From JABMMZ01 sp044373665 (GTDB taxonomy: Bacteria; Bacteroidota; Bacteroidia; NS11-12g; UBA955): a stretch of 64,000 nucleotides of DNA. The stretch lies in contig JBIPNH010000004.1 of NCBI GenBank assembly GCA_044373665.1, positions 1 to 64,000 on the forward strand, read 5' to 3'. Shown piece by piece: positions 33,666-43,310 of this stretch. Numbering within the stretch: position 1 is the first letter of the stretch; the number at the start of each line of letters is the position of its first letter. Position numbers and translations under genes: made by a program. Under the pieces are notes generated by a model. It did not search any database, was not told the origin of the DNA, and worked only from the letters and a program-made list of their open reading frames with translations.

Positions 33666-36600
33666 ATGACACGAAAACCACTCTTACTATTCTTGTTAAT
33701 TGCTTGTAAAATAATAAGTTTACACAGTCAACAAATTAGTGGTGGTGAAATTTATTACACACAAATTGATAGTTTTAAATATGCAATTACAGCCCATTTA
33801 TATCGAAAATGTAATTTCAATTCATTAAATTCAGTTAGAGGATATGTTTATGCCAACTCTCTTAAATTAAACATGAATTTGAAACGAATATCCATAGAAA
33901 ACATTAGTGATACTTGCGGCAATCCATGTAACAAAGAAAATAGCTACTCAAACCCTGGACACGAAAAACACACCTACGTAGACACCATTGATTTTAAAAA
34001 ATCACCATACAATACCATTTTACAACAAAATATTTGTACCATCCATTTTGGTATCAATGAAAACTTTAGACAAGAGCCCTTAACTACGTTAGATGATCAT
34101 TGGTTCTATATTGATGCTATGGTCAACCTTTGTCATGGAGGCCAATTTGTTAAATCACCTGAGTTTAATATTAAACCCAAATTTGACATTAATTGCAATA
34201 AACCCATGATATACAATCCGGGTGTTGTAAATTTTAACAATGAAGATTCATTGGGATTTGAACTTAGTCCGATTGAATTTGACAAAGGGAAAGCAATTTC
34301 CTATTCAAACAACTTTTCTATAACCATTCCCGCTACACCATTTTGCCCTCCAAATACGGGTGTTATCAACTGCAGACCTTTACCAAATGCTAAGCCACCA
34401 AGAGGATTTTACTTTGATAAAAATGTTTGTGAAATAATATATACCCCAACAAAATGTGATGAAGTAAGTGCCCTTAAATTTAAAATCAATCAATACCGCT
34501 ACAACAACATAAACAAGCAATATCAATTGATTGGTTATGTTCAAAGAGAAATGGTGCAAAGTGTTTATATTGACATTAAGAATGAACCCCCTAGTTTCAC
34601 GGTCAATTCTAACCAACTAAATCTTTGTTCCGACCAAGAAACATGTATTAAAGTTAAAGCAAGTAATTCAAATAATGATTCCGTTTACTTAAACTGGAAT
34701 AATACACTTACAAATTCAAATGTGGCATTAACAGATTCTAATACACTGCAAAAAGAAATATCTATTTGTACAACACCACAATCATTTAACAATAGAACAA
34801 AAAAATATTACTTTGCCTTAATTGCTACTAACAAACAATGCAACTCATTTATTTCCAAAGGATTTGTAATTAATGCATTACCAACCATCAAAAGTAAACT
34901 TACAACACAATCAATTATTGGTTGCAATGCTTTGGCACTTGAATTAAAACCCATTAACAAAGACAGTATTGTCCCTAATCAAATTTTGGAATACAAATAC
35001 TTAATAAAACATTTGACCACCCAACAAACCACCTTTAGTTCATCTAAACCAATAGATACTTTTAAATTTGAACAAAACGGCAAATATGTTATCGAATCTA
35101 AACTATATTATAAACAATCCAAATGTGGAATTATTAATTTTGATACGATTGAATTAAATGGCATTTTCCCAATTAGTGATGGCAAAAAAGACAGCTTAGT
35201 CTGCAAAGGCGATACGATTGTATTAGGTGATAAACATTTTGATTTATCACTAGCCAAAGTGAGTTGGGAATTTCCTATAGGCAACACGGTTTCAGATTCT
35301 AGCAATGTTTTTAAGTTTGTTCAAAATGGCAAGCTAAATAACATCAGAATGCGTTATCAAAACAATCAATGCAACAGCTATCAAGACCTAACTATTTATT
35401 CAGATTCCAACAACTTTGAAACCAACTTTAAAGACACTAGTATTTGTAATGACAATACCATAACATTAAGCTTGACGAATGTATTTCCTAAAACATCAAA
35501 AACTTTATGGATTATAAATAATACAGACAGTTCCTTTTTAACAAACTATGGCCCCCTAAAAATAGACAACGACAAACACATTAAAATTCAATTATTAAAC
35601 AATCCCAAATGTATTGAGGAAAAAAATATATGGATAATTGCAAAAGCCTTACCTAAATTTCATTTCACTGATAGTCTTTCTTGTCAAAACACGCCTAAAT
35701 CAATCAATCCAAAGTATTTAAATCATACTTTACCCATACTATCGTATTCTTGGGTGATTAACCAAATACCCTTGGCAAATAACAACTCTGACCTTACCTA
35801 TCTTTTCAACAATTCCCAAACTAAAGTTCAGCTAAAAATTAGTGATTCAATTGGATGTTCTTATAGTCAAACAATGAATTTCAAAGCACTTCCTTCTCCT
35901 AAAATTAGCCTCGAAGATTCAGCTTCATGCAGAAGCTTAACCCCTTTTATTTCGGCAATAGACACTTCTAACTCACCACTAAATTATTTCTGGACTGTTG
36001 ATGGTGAAGCATTAATCAACAATAACAAAACACTCTATTACGATTTCAAAAACCAACAATTAATCACTTTAAAAGCTGTAGATACATTTGGATGTAGTAC
36101 CGAAAAATCCATGACAACAGCTCTTTTATCACGACCAAAATTTGAAATTGTAGCACCACAATTTTGCGATGGACAAACCATACAAATTAAGTTAAACATC
36201 AACAATGCCAAAATCATCAAATCATACCAATGGTATATCAACAACATTAAAACTAACGAAACTTTGGGCATACTTACTGGTAAATTTCCCGACACAACAT
36301 TCATTACACATACATTAAAAGACAGCAATCAATGTATTGCTAGTCAATCCATTCAAATTGCCCCCTATAAAGTCAATGTCAGTATCTTAGGTCAACTTAA
36401 CTACAATTACCACGATTATGTAAAATTGAGTACAAACCAAGATTTTAAATCTTATTTATGGAACAATGGCGTTCAAACCAAGAATAATGAGTTTTGGGCA
36501 AAATTATTAGGACCGCCAGGGCAATATACTATCAACTTAAAAGTAAAAGACAGTAACGCATGTGAAGGCATTCATTTCGTTATGGTTAATACCAATCAGT

Positions 36601-36842
36601 TTACAAACTTACAAGGACTTACCACCACTCCACTCCAAATATTCCCCAACCCTAGCAATGCTTTGTTCACTATCAAATCTACTATCTCTGGGCAGGTGGA
36701 AATATACAATATTGATGGAAAACTGCTTCTCAACTCTCACATCCATGAAGGTGAAAATAGCTTGAATTTAGATACATTCAGTCATGGAATTTATTTCCTA
36801 AAGTTTGAAAGCAAGGCATTTAAATTAGTGTTACAGAAATAA
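33666..36842 (+). CDS. Large T9SS protein with N-terminal GGEIxY module
   Basis: 1058-aa secreted protein. Signal peptide at 1-21 (ending ISLHSQ). The mature N-terminus QQISGGEIYYTQIDSFKYAI then YRKC resembles the 'GGEITY...YRDC' module common at the start of giant gliding-motility-type extracellular proteins of Bacteroidota. The middle holds PKD/Ig-like repeats, each with a conserved Cys near its start and a Trp strand (SYSWVINQ, NYFWTVDG, SYQWYINN). The last ~80 residues (LQIFPNPSNALFTIKS ... FSHGIYFLKF) are a T9SS type A sorting domain. It is the only plus-strand gene between two minus-strand groups of mevalonate genes. Confidence 0.85.
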   Translation: MTRKPLLLFLLIACKIISLHSQQISGGEIYYTQIDSFKYAITAHLYRKCNFNSLNSVRGYVYANSLKLNMNLKRISIENISDTCGNPCNKENSYSNPGHEKHTYVDTIDFKKSPYNTILQQNICTIHFGINENFRQEPLTTLDDHWFYIDAMVNLCHGGQFVKSPEFNIKPKFDINCNKPMIYNPGVVNFNNEDSLGFELSPIEFDKGKAISYSNNFSITIPATPFCPPNTGVINCRPLPNAKPPRGFYFDKNVCEIIYTPTKCDEVSALKFKINQYRYNNINKQYQLIGYVQREMVQSVYIDIKNEPPSFTVNSNQLNLCSDQETCIKVKASNSNNDSVYLNWNNTLTNSNVALTDSNTLQKEISICTTPQSFNNRTKKYYFALIATNKQCNSFISKGFVINALPTIKSKLTTQSIIGCNALALELKPINKDSIVPNQILEYKYLIKHLTTQQTTFSSSKPIDTFKFEQNGKYVIESKLYYKQSKCGIINFDTIELNGIFPISDGKKDSLVCKGDTIVLGDKHFDLSLAKVSWEFPIGNTVSDSSNVFKFVQNGKLNNIRMRYQNNQCNSYQDLTIYSDSNNFETNFKDTSICNDNTITLSLTNVFPKTSKTLWIINNTDSSFLTNYGPLKIDNDKHIKIQLLNNPKCIEEKNIWIIAKALPKFHFTDSLSCQNTPKSINPKYLNHTLPILSYSWVINQIPLANNNSDLTYLFNNSQTKVQLKISDSIGCSYSQTMNFKALPSPKISLEDSASCRSLTPFISAIDTSNSPLNYFWTVDGEALINNNKTLYYDFKNQQLITLKAVDTFGCSTEKSMTTALLSRPKFEIVAPQFCDGQTIQIKLNINNAKIIKSYQWYINNIKTNETLGILTGKFPDTTFITHTLKDSNQCIASQSIQIAPYKVNVSILGQLNYNYHDYVKLSTNQDFKSYLWNNGVQTKNNEFWAKLLGPPGQYTINLKVKDSNACEGIHFVMVNTNQFTNLQGLTTTPLQIFPNPSNALFTIKSTISGQVEIYNIDGKLLLNSHIHEGENSLNLDTFSHGIYFLKFESKAFKLVLQK

Positions 36843-36991
36843 ATTATTTTTGATTTAGTGATTTTTGATTTTCAATTTTAAATACAATTAACCATTAACT
36901 TTATAAGATAGCTTTTCTTCGAGAACCAAGGTACCTCCGTTGTCGGTATGACAGCCTTTAGATTTAACTAATATTGGAAACAAAAAACAGA

Positions 36992-37033
36992 GCTGTCATG
37001 TCGACGAAGGAGACATCTCTTCCCGACAGCTTA
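36992..37033. repeat. 42-nt structured repeat, copy 1
   Basis: Identical in sequence to 37480-37521. It carries nested inverted repeats: GCTGTC ... GACAGC outside and ATGTC ... GACAT inside, with GACGAAGGA as the inner loop. Confidence 0.9.
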
Positions 37034-37479
37034 CCGATAACTTTCCTTGGCTGATTATATTCAATAAATTTCGGTTCTACAACTTAATTCTCATTTACTT
37101 CGTGTCTCTACTTTCTTTTTTCATTGCATAAAAGAAAGTAGCAAAGAAAAAGCTAGTGCCACAATGAGGCTTTTATTTACAGAGCTAAATAAATTTTTGA
37201 GGGTTTGCTTTTTTTGACCTCTACAGGTGATTTTCTCGAGTCCACTCGAGGAACTTCCTTTGAGGTAACCCAAAAAAATCTAAACCCCCAAAAACCACCG
37301 CATTGAATGGCACGTTTAGAACACAAGAAAGATTTTTGATTTATGAATTTTGATTATTGAAATCATCTTTTTGTCATGGTGAGGTTCTCGAACCATAGAA
37401 AAATAGCATTTAAATTGACTCAAACAAATACTCCAAACTCCCCTCTCCTTCGGTGAGGGGTCGGGGTGAGGTCTCCCCT

Positions 37480-37521
37480 GCTGTCATGTCGACGAAGGAG
37501 ACATCTCTTCCCGACAGCTTA
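37480..37521. repeat. 42-nt structured repeat, copy 2
   Basis: Second identical copy, 488 bp downstream of copy 1 and 73 bp from the stop of the flavoprotein gene. Confidence 0.9.
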
Positions 37522-37594
37522 ACGAAAACACACACCCATATCGCTAATCAACTTTTGCTAAAATTCGATTCTTTAAAAAGCCACAAATTAAACA

Positions 37595-38785
37595 CTAGTT
37601 TGTTTCATTCAACCTTTTTCCTAGGGTCACTCCCATACTCATGCATGCTTGTAACAAATAACCTCCTGTGGGAGCATCCCAATCGAGCATTTCGCCAATT
37701 ACATAATGATTGGGCATTCTCTTCAATTGAAAACTTTCATCTACCTCCTCGATCGCTATGCCTCCTGTTGTGGAAATAGCCTCGTCTATAGGTGCTGAAG
37801 CAAGAATCTTTAAAGGTAAACGCTTCAATCTTTCGGCCAATTTATCTATTTCAACATAATCCTCTTTACTAATACTTTGCTTGATTAATTGAATTTGCAT
37901 TGGGCTTAAATTCAGGCCAATTTTAAGTGCTTCGCTTGTGTTTTTTGACTTAACTTGTTTTAATTTTTCTCTAATCTGTTCAAGCTTAAACATTGGTTTT
38001 AAATCGAAAAAAACAGTTGAACTAGAATTGATTTTTAACTCATTTTGTATCGCTCTGCTTAAGGCATAAATCGCATTTCCTTCGAGACCGAATTTTGTTA
38101 CGACCAACTCTCCTTTTACACTGTGATTTCCTAATGCTAAACTTATATTTTTGAGTGGAAAACCATTGTATTTGTCAATAAACGCCGATTGCCATGCCAC
38201 TTGAAAGGCACAATTAGAGGCTTGAAAAGGCAATGTTGAAATTCCTTTTTCTGTGAAATAAGGCAACCACGTTCCTTTGGAACCTGTTACACTCCAACTC
38301 GCACCACCCAAGGCAAAAACAACTAAATCGGCTTTAACAACTTCTGTTTCATTAAATAACAAATCATTATTTTCTGCCCACCCCGTCCATTGCATTTGGG
38401 TATTTATTTTAACTTTATTCTGCTCTAGTTTTTGTAGAATAGCATTCAACACCTGAATGGGTTTAATGCCTTTGATGGGATAAACTCTTTTACTACTCCC
38501 CACAAACGTCTCTATTCCCAATGAATGTAGCCAAGTTCTTAAATCATGGTTTGAAAAAGTTTCTAAAGTTTTGTCCAAAAAACCATTGGGATGGTATTGT
38601 TGCTTCATTAATTCCAAGTCGGACCCGTGAGTGAGGTTAAAACCACCATCGCCTGCCACCAGAAATTTACGACCAAGTGTTTTGTTTTGCTCGTAAATAC
38701 CAACCTCAAATTGACTAAAATCGAGAGTAGCTGCCAGCATTAAAACTGAGGGACCGCCTCCTACTATGGCAACTTTTTGTTTCAA
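37595..38785 (-). CDS. TIGR03862-like NAD(P)/FAD-dependent flavoprotein (BaiN/HI0933 family), TTG start
   Basis: 396-aa FAD-binding protein. GGGPSVLMLAATL (residues 9-21) is the dinucleotide-binding loop, followed by EQNKTLGRKFLVAGDGGFNL (the HI0933/BaiN signature 'GRKxLxxGxGRCNxTN' in the TIGR03862 branch, where it reads AGDGGFNLTHG), and the end LQACMSMGVTLGKRL. Function is unproven in this family. The start codon is TTG at 38785; no ATG fits. It begins 5 bp after the mvaD stop and is therefore in the mevalonate run. Confidence 0.87.
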   Translation of the reverse strand: MKQKVAIVGGGPSVLMLAATLDFSQFEVGIYEQNKTLGRKFLVAGDGGFNLTHGSDLELMKQQYHPNGFLDKTLETFSNHDLRTWLHSLGIETFVGSSKRVYPIKGIKPIQVLNAILQKLEQNKVKINTQMQWTGWAENNDLLFNETEVVKADLVVFALGGASWSVTGSKGTWLPYFTEKGISTLPFQASNCAFQVAWQSAFIDKYNGFPLKNISLALGNHSVKGELVVTKFGLEGNAIYALSRAIQNELKINSSSTVFFDLKPMFKLEQIREKLKQVKSKNTSEALKIGLNLSPMQIQLIKQSISKEDYVEIDKLAERLKRLPLKILASAPIDEAISTTGGIAIEEVDESFQLKRMPNHYVIGEMLDWDAPTGGYLLQACMSMGVTLGKRLNETN

Positions 38786-38790
38786 ATAAA

Positions 38791-39840
38791 TTAAACGATG
38801 AGGGATGGACCAGTCCCAATTTTATTGTCGTAAAACAAACCATTTTCGCAATGTTGAACCAATTCATTGGCAATAAAATTCTGCACATTTGTTTTCTCCA
38901 TTTCGGGATATAACAAATGCACATTGGCTCCAGCATCTAAGGTAAACATTACATTCACTGCTGTTTGATTTCTATAGTCTATTACCTTTTCAATAATTTG
39001 CAATGTTTGCGGTTTCATTAAAATAAACGGTGTTGGTGAACTCATCATCAAAGAGTGCAACATTAAGGCTTCTGATTCTACCAATTGTATAAATGCAGCC
39101 ATGTCTCCACCCTTCAATATAGACATTAACAAATCAATATTTTGATAGGCAGTTTCGTATCTTTTTTCTGCAAAAGGATGTTGTTTTAATAATGCATGTC
39201 CCATCGTACTTGAAACCGCTTTCTTGCCTTTTTCTACGATTAAAATACTGTCCATCATGTTTTTGAAATGTGGATGAACTATGTTATCAATATTCACCGC
39301 ATATTCATCATGACTTCCTGCTATACTATTACTTTGCCCCCATGCATTGTAACCTCCATAAACACTGCGACAAGCACTTCCCGACCCTATCCTTGCCCAA
39401 TAAGAAGCCGTTTGGAAAAAGTGAGGTAAAGATTCGCCTGTGATGGCTTCGTGCAATGAGCATAAATTTAAAGCTAAAGCACTATAGGCAGACGCTGAAG
39501 ACGCTATACCACTGCTGTGTGGAAAGGTATTGCTAGAATGAATGATAACGTGGTAATGTTGCAACCATTTAAAATAAGTAATTGCATGGTTTAAAAAAGG
39601 TTTTAACTTTTCTTCAAAACTCGGGTTTTTGGTGTCTTCGAAATAAAACTCAAAACTTAACTCATTCTGATTTTCATCATAAATAGCCTGCATACTGGTA
39701 TCACTTATGGCCTTATCGAGTGTAATACTGATGGAGGGATTACAAGGAATCTGCAAATCTTTCTTACCCCAATATTTTACTAAGGCTATATTTGACGGAC
39801 TTTGCCATCTGCTTACTACTTCTATTTTTTGATAATTCAT
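38791..39840 (-). CDS. mvaD: Diphosphomevalonate decarboxylase
   Basis: ATP-dependent decarboxylation of mevalonate 5-diphosphate to isopentenyl diphosphate. The 349-aa GHMP-fold protein has SPSNIALVKYWGKKD (residues 14-28), NPSISITLD (34-42), the ATP loop HSSGIASSASAYSALALNL, SGSACRSVYGG and FTLDAGANVHLLYP near the C-terminus, with the catalytic Asp. It overlaps the GYDIA kinase stop by 4 bp (ATGA). Confidence 0.95.
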   Translation of the reverse strand: MNYQKIEVVSRWQSPSNIALVKYWGKKDLQIPCNPSISITLDKAISDTSMQAIYDENQNELSFEFYFEDTKNPSFEEKLKPFLNHAITYFKWLQHYHVIIHSSNTFPHSSGIASSASAYSALALNLCSLHEAITGESLPHFFQTASYWARIGSGSACRSVYGGYNAWGQSNSIAGSHDEYAVNIDNIVHPHFKNMMDSILIVEKGKKAVSSTMGHALLKQHPFAEKRYETAYQNIDLLMSILKGGDMAAFIQLVESEALMLHSLMMSSPTPFILMKPQTLQIIEKVIDYRNQTAVNVMFTLDAGANVHLLYPEMEKTNVQNFIANELVQHCENGLFYDNKIGTGPSLIV

Positions 39841-40742
39841 TCTTTAATCAGTTCTTGGTAGGTGTATATTTTATGAAACCCTTTTTGCTTAAAATAGTTT
39901 TCGGTATTGTCGCCTGTTGCTAATATGTAATCGCCACCCCAAGCACCCAAGCTTTTGATACTTCCTTTAAAATCGGGGAACAATTCCTGCTTGATTGTTG
40001 GTCGGTTTAACAAGCGCGAGGTTTCACTTTCGGCTAATTCAAGCATCAAGCAAAATTCATAATAATCGTCATTAGCGGCTATCAGTTTGCTGATGTTAGA
40101 GATTTGCGCAATCTGAGTTTTATCAATCGGGTGCTTAATTGCAGTCAGTTGATTTCTGCTTATTTGTTTTTTATTAAGATAAACGAAATACAACTTATCG
40201 GTAAAGTTTTTTTGCCAATTAACAATTTCAACAAGCGGTTGATTACCATTCATGGTGTATAAAAGTGGTTGACCATTTAATGCCACAGCCACATCAAAAC
40301 CGCTGCCTTTGAAAGCATTGAAGTGCAATGAAAATGGATTAACATCGGCCCAAAGTGCGATGTTATTTGTTAATGTAGAACTACTTCCAAAACCATCTTC
40401 TTTATCAAACTCCAAATAATTATTCACTACATAAACGCCTTTTTCTTGCAAGAAATCTGGGTTTAAGACTTGTGCATTTTTTAAAAAACGAAACAATTGA
40501 ATGGACACATCATTGGAATTGGTTTGGGTTACAAAAAAGTGGGGTAATTGAATTTCAGCAAAGTACCATTTGTTCATGCTTGAATCGTAACTGTGCCATT
40601 GGATACAATGTTGCTCCTCGGAAGGCGTAAAAGTAACTTGCATTTTCTGCCCTAACATGGTAGGCAAAGCAAAACATGTAGCACCATAAAGCACCGCATA
40701 TTCGCCCGAAAGCATTATTTTACCATGACTGTAAAACTCCAT
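39837..40742 (-). CDS. GYDIA-type GHMP kinase, probable phosphomevalonate kinase
   Basis: 301-aa GHMP kinase. N-terminal YSHGKIMLSGEYAVLYGATC is the substrate-binding start; the ATP loop is GFGSSSTLTNNIALWADVNP (starting near residue 117); and the family tag that gives GYDIA kinases their name appears as GSGFDVAVA here. Its place between HMG-CoA reductase and mvaD, together with a separate mevalonate kinase in the window, points to the second phosphorylation step (mevalonate 5-phosphate to diphosphate). The activity itself is inferred. It overlaps mvaD by 4 bp. Confidence 0.86.
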   Translation of the reverse strand: MEFYSHGKIMLSGEYAVLYGATCFALPTMLGQKMQVTFTPSEEQHCIQWHSYDSSMNKWYFAEIQLPHFFVTQTNSNDVSIQLFRFLKNAQVLNPDFLQEKGVYVVNNYLEFDKEDGFGSSSTLTNNIALWADVNPFSLHFNAFKGSGFDVAVALNGQPLLYTMNGNQPLVEIVNWQKNFTDKLYFVYLNKKQISRNQLTAIKHPIDKTQIAQISNISKLIAANDDYYEFCLMLELAESETSRLLNRPTIKQELFPDFKGSIKSLGAWGGDYILATGDNTENYFKQKGFHKIYTYQELIKE

Positions 40743-40908
40743 TGAACTTGCAAAAATAATGAATTTTCCGCAGTACAGCGGAATGTTAAATTGTTAAATT
40801 GTTGCATTGCTTAACTGTTTCACGCATGAAAACTGCGAGAGGGTTTAAATTGCTTTCTTTGGGTGAAATACCTCTATGCTATCAATGTTTTATGAGATAA
40901 AAATACAA
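40743..40908. other. Gap between HMG-CoA reductase and GYDIA kinase
   Basis: 166 bp with a TTCCGC-N6-GCGGAA hairpin at 40766-40783 and a -7 box for the downstream gene. No coding sequence seen. Confidence 0.6.
40751..40758 (-). promoter_or_regulatory. -7 box (TATTTTTG) of the GYDIA-mvaD run
   Basis: Minus-strand TATTTTTG ending 8 nt before the ATG at 40742. No -33 box found. Confidence 0.4.
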
Positions 40909-42249
40909 CTAACAGCTTTTAACCTCTCCTCTGATTGTTGTAAAAATATTCACAACAGCACTGTAGCTTACTACATTGTGTTTAAAGTGTTCTACTATTC
41001 TTACTTTTTCCTCTTCAGTAGCTTCCAATTGGTTGAGGATGTTTAATAAGTGCATTTTCATGTGTCCTTTTTGTATCCCTGAGGTAACCAAAGAACGCAA
41101 GGCTGAAAAGTTTTGTGCCAAACCAACTACAGCCGTAATACGCATTAATTCTTGCGCATTAGGATTGCCCAACATTTTGTATGCAAACTTAACCATGGGG
41201 TGCAAATTGGTTAATCCACCCACAGTTCCCAGTGCTAATGGAATGTCTAACCAAAACCTGAACATACCATCTTTAACTTCGGCGTGGGTTAAACTGCTGT
41301 ATGAGCCGTTGCGTGAAGCATAGGTGTGTGCAGAAGCTTCTACCGCTCTAAAATCATTGCCTGTAGCCAGTACCACACTATCAATGCCATTCATGATGCC
41401 TTTGTTGTGCGTGGTAGCTCGATAGGGCTCTATTTCTGCTATTCTTACGGCTCTACAAAATTTCTCTACAAAGTACTCCCCTGTCATGTCATCGCCACTT
41501 TCTGTCATTTCAGAAATGGGAGCTTTTACCTCGGCTCTAACAATGCAATTTGGTGTGTAATTGCTCAAAATACACATAATCACTTCGATGTTTCTATCTT
41601 CCTCTTTTAAAACCGTTGCATGAACAATTTCTTCTTTTAAAATCTTTGAAAACTCTTCTAATACCGAATTAATAAAATTAGCCCCCATACTGTCGCAGGT
41701 TTCGAAAGTGGCTTTCAATTGGTAGTAATGTGGTTCTTTATCGGTTTGATTAACGAGTTCCAAATTCAAAATACCTCCTCCACGTTGTTGCATGTTTTTG
41801 GTAATATGATTGGTATTGGCGATTAAAGTAGGCTTTACGGTCTCAAAGAAATTGAATAAATCTGTAGGATTTTCGCCTTTCCATATAAAGTGCACATGAC
41901 CAATTTTTTCAGTACTGATAATTTGGGTGTGAAAACCACCTCTACTCAACCAAAAATTGGCCGACTTGGCTGCTGCTGCCACCACCGAACTTTCTTCGAT
42001 AGCCATTGGCACACAGTACATTTTATCGTCAATCAAAAAGTTGGGCGCTATTCCAAAAGGCAAATAAAAATTGGTAATTGTATTTTCAATAAACTCATCG
42101 TGCAACTTTTGGGTAGCTGCATCGGGGTGCCAATAGGATTTCAGAAAAGAGATTGCTTGTTCATCACCATTGAGGTAATTGGCAACAATCCATTCTATTT
42201 TGGCTTCTTTGCTTAGTTTAGAAAATCCTTTAATACTTTTATTTTGCAT
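40909..42249 (-). CDS. mvaA: Hydroxymethylglutaryl-CoA reductase, class II type
   Basis: Reduces HMG-CoA to mevalonate. The 446-aa enzyme has the class II length and catalytic residues in context: Glu in PMAIEESSVVAAAAKSANFW (near residue 85), Lys in THNKGIMNGIDSVVLATGND with the following Asp, and the His of QKGHMKMHLLNIL. Also seen: DSMGAN and LGTVGGLTNLHP. Cofactor preference (NADH or NADPH) was not decided. It is 17 bp after the fni stop. Confidence 0.95.
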   Translation of the reverse strand: MQNKSIKGFSKLSKEAKIEWIVANYLNGDEQAISFLKSYWHPDAATQKLHDEFIENTITNFYLPFGIAPNFLIDDKMYCVPMAIEESSVVAAAAKSANFWLSRGGFHTQIISTEKIGHVHFIWKGENPTDLFNFFETVKPTLIANTNHITKNMQQRGGGILNLELVNQTDKEPHYYQLKATFETCDSMGANFINSVLEEFSKILKEEIVHATVLKEEDRNIEVIMCILSNYTPNCIVRAEVKAPISEMTESGDDMTGEYFVEKFCRAVRIAEIEPYRATTHNKGIMNGIDSVVLATGNDFRAVEASAHTYASRNGSYSSLTHAEVKDGMFRFWLDIPLALGTVGGLTNLHPMVKFAYKMLGNPNAQELMRITAVVGLAQNFSALRSLVTSGIQKGHMKMHLLNILNQLEATEEEKVRIVEHFKHNVVSYSAVVNIFTTIRGEVKSC

Positions 42250-42266
42250 GATAGCTTGGTGTGGTT

Positions 42267-43274
42267 TTATTTAACAGTTAAAAATTGATAACAAGTTTGA
42301 AGTCCTTTTTGTTGTAATTGACAGTATGATTGTAATTCTTGATAGTCGGCTGTTGCATGTTTCAAAAATCCAGAAGCTTGCGCATAAATAGCCTTCATTT
42401 TTGATTTTTGTATCAAATAATAACCATCTAAATAATTCTTAATTCCTCCACTTATAATCAACTGTTTACAAAGCGCTTTTGTACCCAATTCTTGAACTGC
42501 TTGGTTTGCAAAATCCACCATTTCTGTGGCGGTGTGTCCGATATAGGTTATGGGTTGAAGCAATTCTTTGGTTAATTCATTTTGACGGTGAAGTTCTAAT
42601 GTAGCAAAGTTAGTCCCTCCAAAAGCACCAAACTCAATTGCTTCGATAGGAAGTTGAATTAATTCCATGAGTGATTTTGGTCCGAACCCTTGCCCAACTT
42701 CTTTCACCATTATTTTATAGTTAGCAATATCCAACAAACGCTTGATAGTATCGATGGGTGGATTTTTGATAATATCACCCTCGGGTTGCAACCATTCTTG
42801 CAACGGATTAACGTGAACGATTAAACCATCGGCTTGTAGTTTTTTAACTAATTCTTCAATTTTATAGGTTTGTTTACTTTCCAAAAGCTCTTCGATTTGG
42901 GCTATCCCAAGGTTAGCAAAAAGTGGTAAATCATTCCCTAAAATAGGACGAATATTAAAGTCGTTAAAGTAAGTATCACTGTCGAGTATAATTCTGCAAC
43001 TACCTAATCCAATGCCCATTCCAAACTCGTTACAAGCTTTTGCTAAATTGCGATTGATAATACCTGCTTGTTGGGTTCCGCCAGTCATGCTACTCACCCA
43101 CAAAGGCAGGGCGCATTGTTTGTCAGCGATATTGCTAACTGGGATGGCATTGTTATGAGGATGTGAAGCTAAAAAAGGCTCGTAATAAAAACGGGTATCA
43201 TTTTGTAGCGTTTGGGAGATGAGAGCTAACTCAATGTGGTCTTTTTTGCGTTCAGAGGTTTGTTGCGTATCCAA
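42267..43274 (-). CDS. fni: Isopentenyl-diphosphate delta-isomerase type 2
   Basis: FMN-dependent isomerisation of isopentenyl and dimethylallyl diphosphate. The 335-aa TIM-barrel protein shows RKKDHIELAL at the N-terminus (family hallmark), WVSSMTGGTQQAGIINRNLA, GMGIGLGSCR and IEFGAFGGTNFA (FMN/phosphate loops). The start codon is TTG at 43274; an in-frame TAA lies two codons upstream. It is the first gene of the mevalonate run, with a TAACTTTG box at 43303-43310. Confidence 0.93.
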   Translation of the reverse strand: MDTQQTSERKKDHIELALISQTLQNDTRFYYEPFLASHPHNNAIPVSNIADKQCALPLWVSSMTGGTQQAGIINRNLAKACNEFGMGIGLGSCRIILDSDTYFNDFNIRPILGNDLPLFANLGIAQIEELLESKQTYKIEELVKKLQADGLIVHVNPLQEWLQPEGDIIKNPPIDTIKRLLDIANYKIMVKEVGQGFGPKSLMELIQLPIEAIEFGAFGGTNFATLELHRQNELTKELLQPITYIGHTATEMVDFANQAVQELGTKALCKQLIISGGIKNYLDGYYLIQKSKMKAIYAQASGFLKHATADYQELQSYCQLQQKGLQTCYQFLTVK

Positions 43275-43302
43275 AACTTATTGATTAATAAATATTTAAC
43301 CA

Positions 43303-43310
43303 CAAAGTTA
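43303..43310 (-). promoter_or_regulatory. -7 box (TAACTTTG) of the fni-mvaA run
   Basis: Minus-strand TAACTTTG, 28 nt before the TTG start of fni. No -33 box seen. Confidence 0.4.

Larger units (their letters stand above)
36843..37594. other. Non-coding repeat island downstream of the 1058-aa T9SS gene
   Basis: About 750 bp without a convincing gene. It contains the duplicated 42-nt element listed separately, the inverted pair CTACTTTCTTTT / AAAAGAAAGTAG (37108-37119 and 37130-37141), the direct hexamers CTCGAG-TCCA-CTCGAG (37235-37250) and a C/G-rich hairpin near 37441-37475 (CCCTCTCC ... GGTGAGGGG). Such elements are typical intergenic debris of Bacteroidota genomes. Confidence 0.75.

Noticed and set aside
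37453..37779. 108-codon plus-strand frame
   Set aside because: Begins inside the repeat island and continues antisense to the flavoprotein gene; composition not protein-like.
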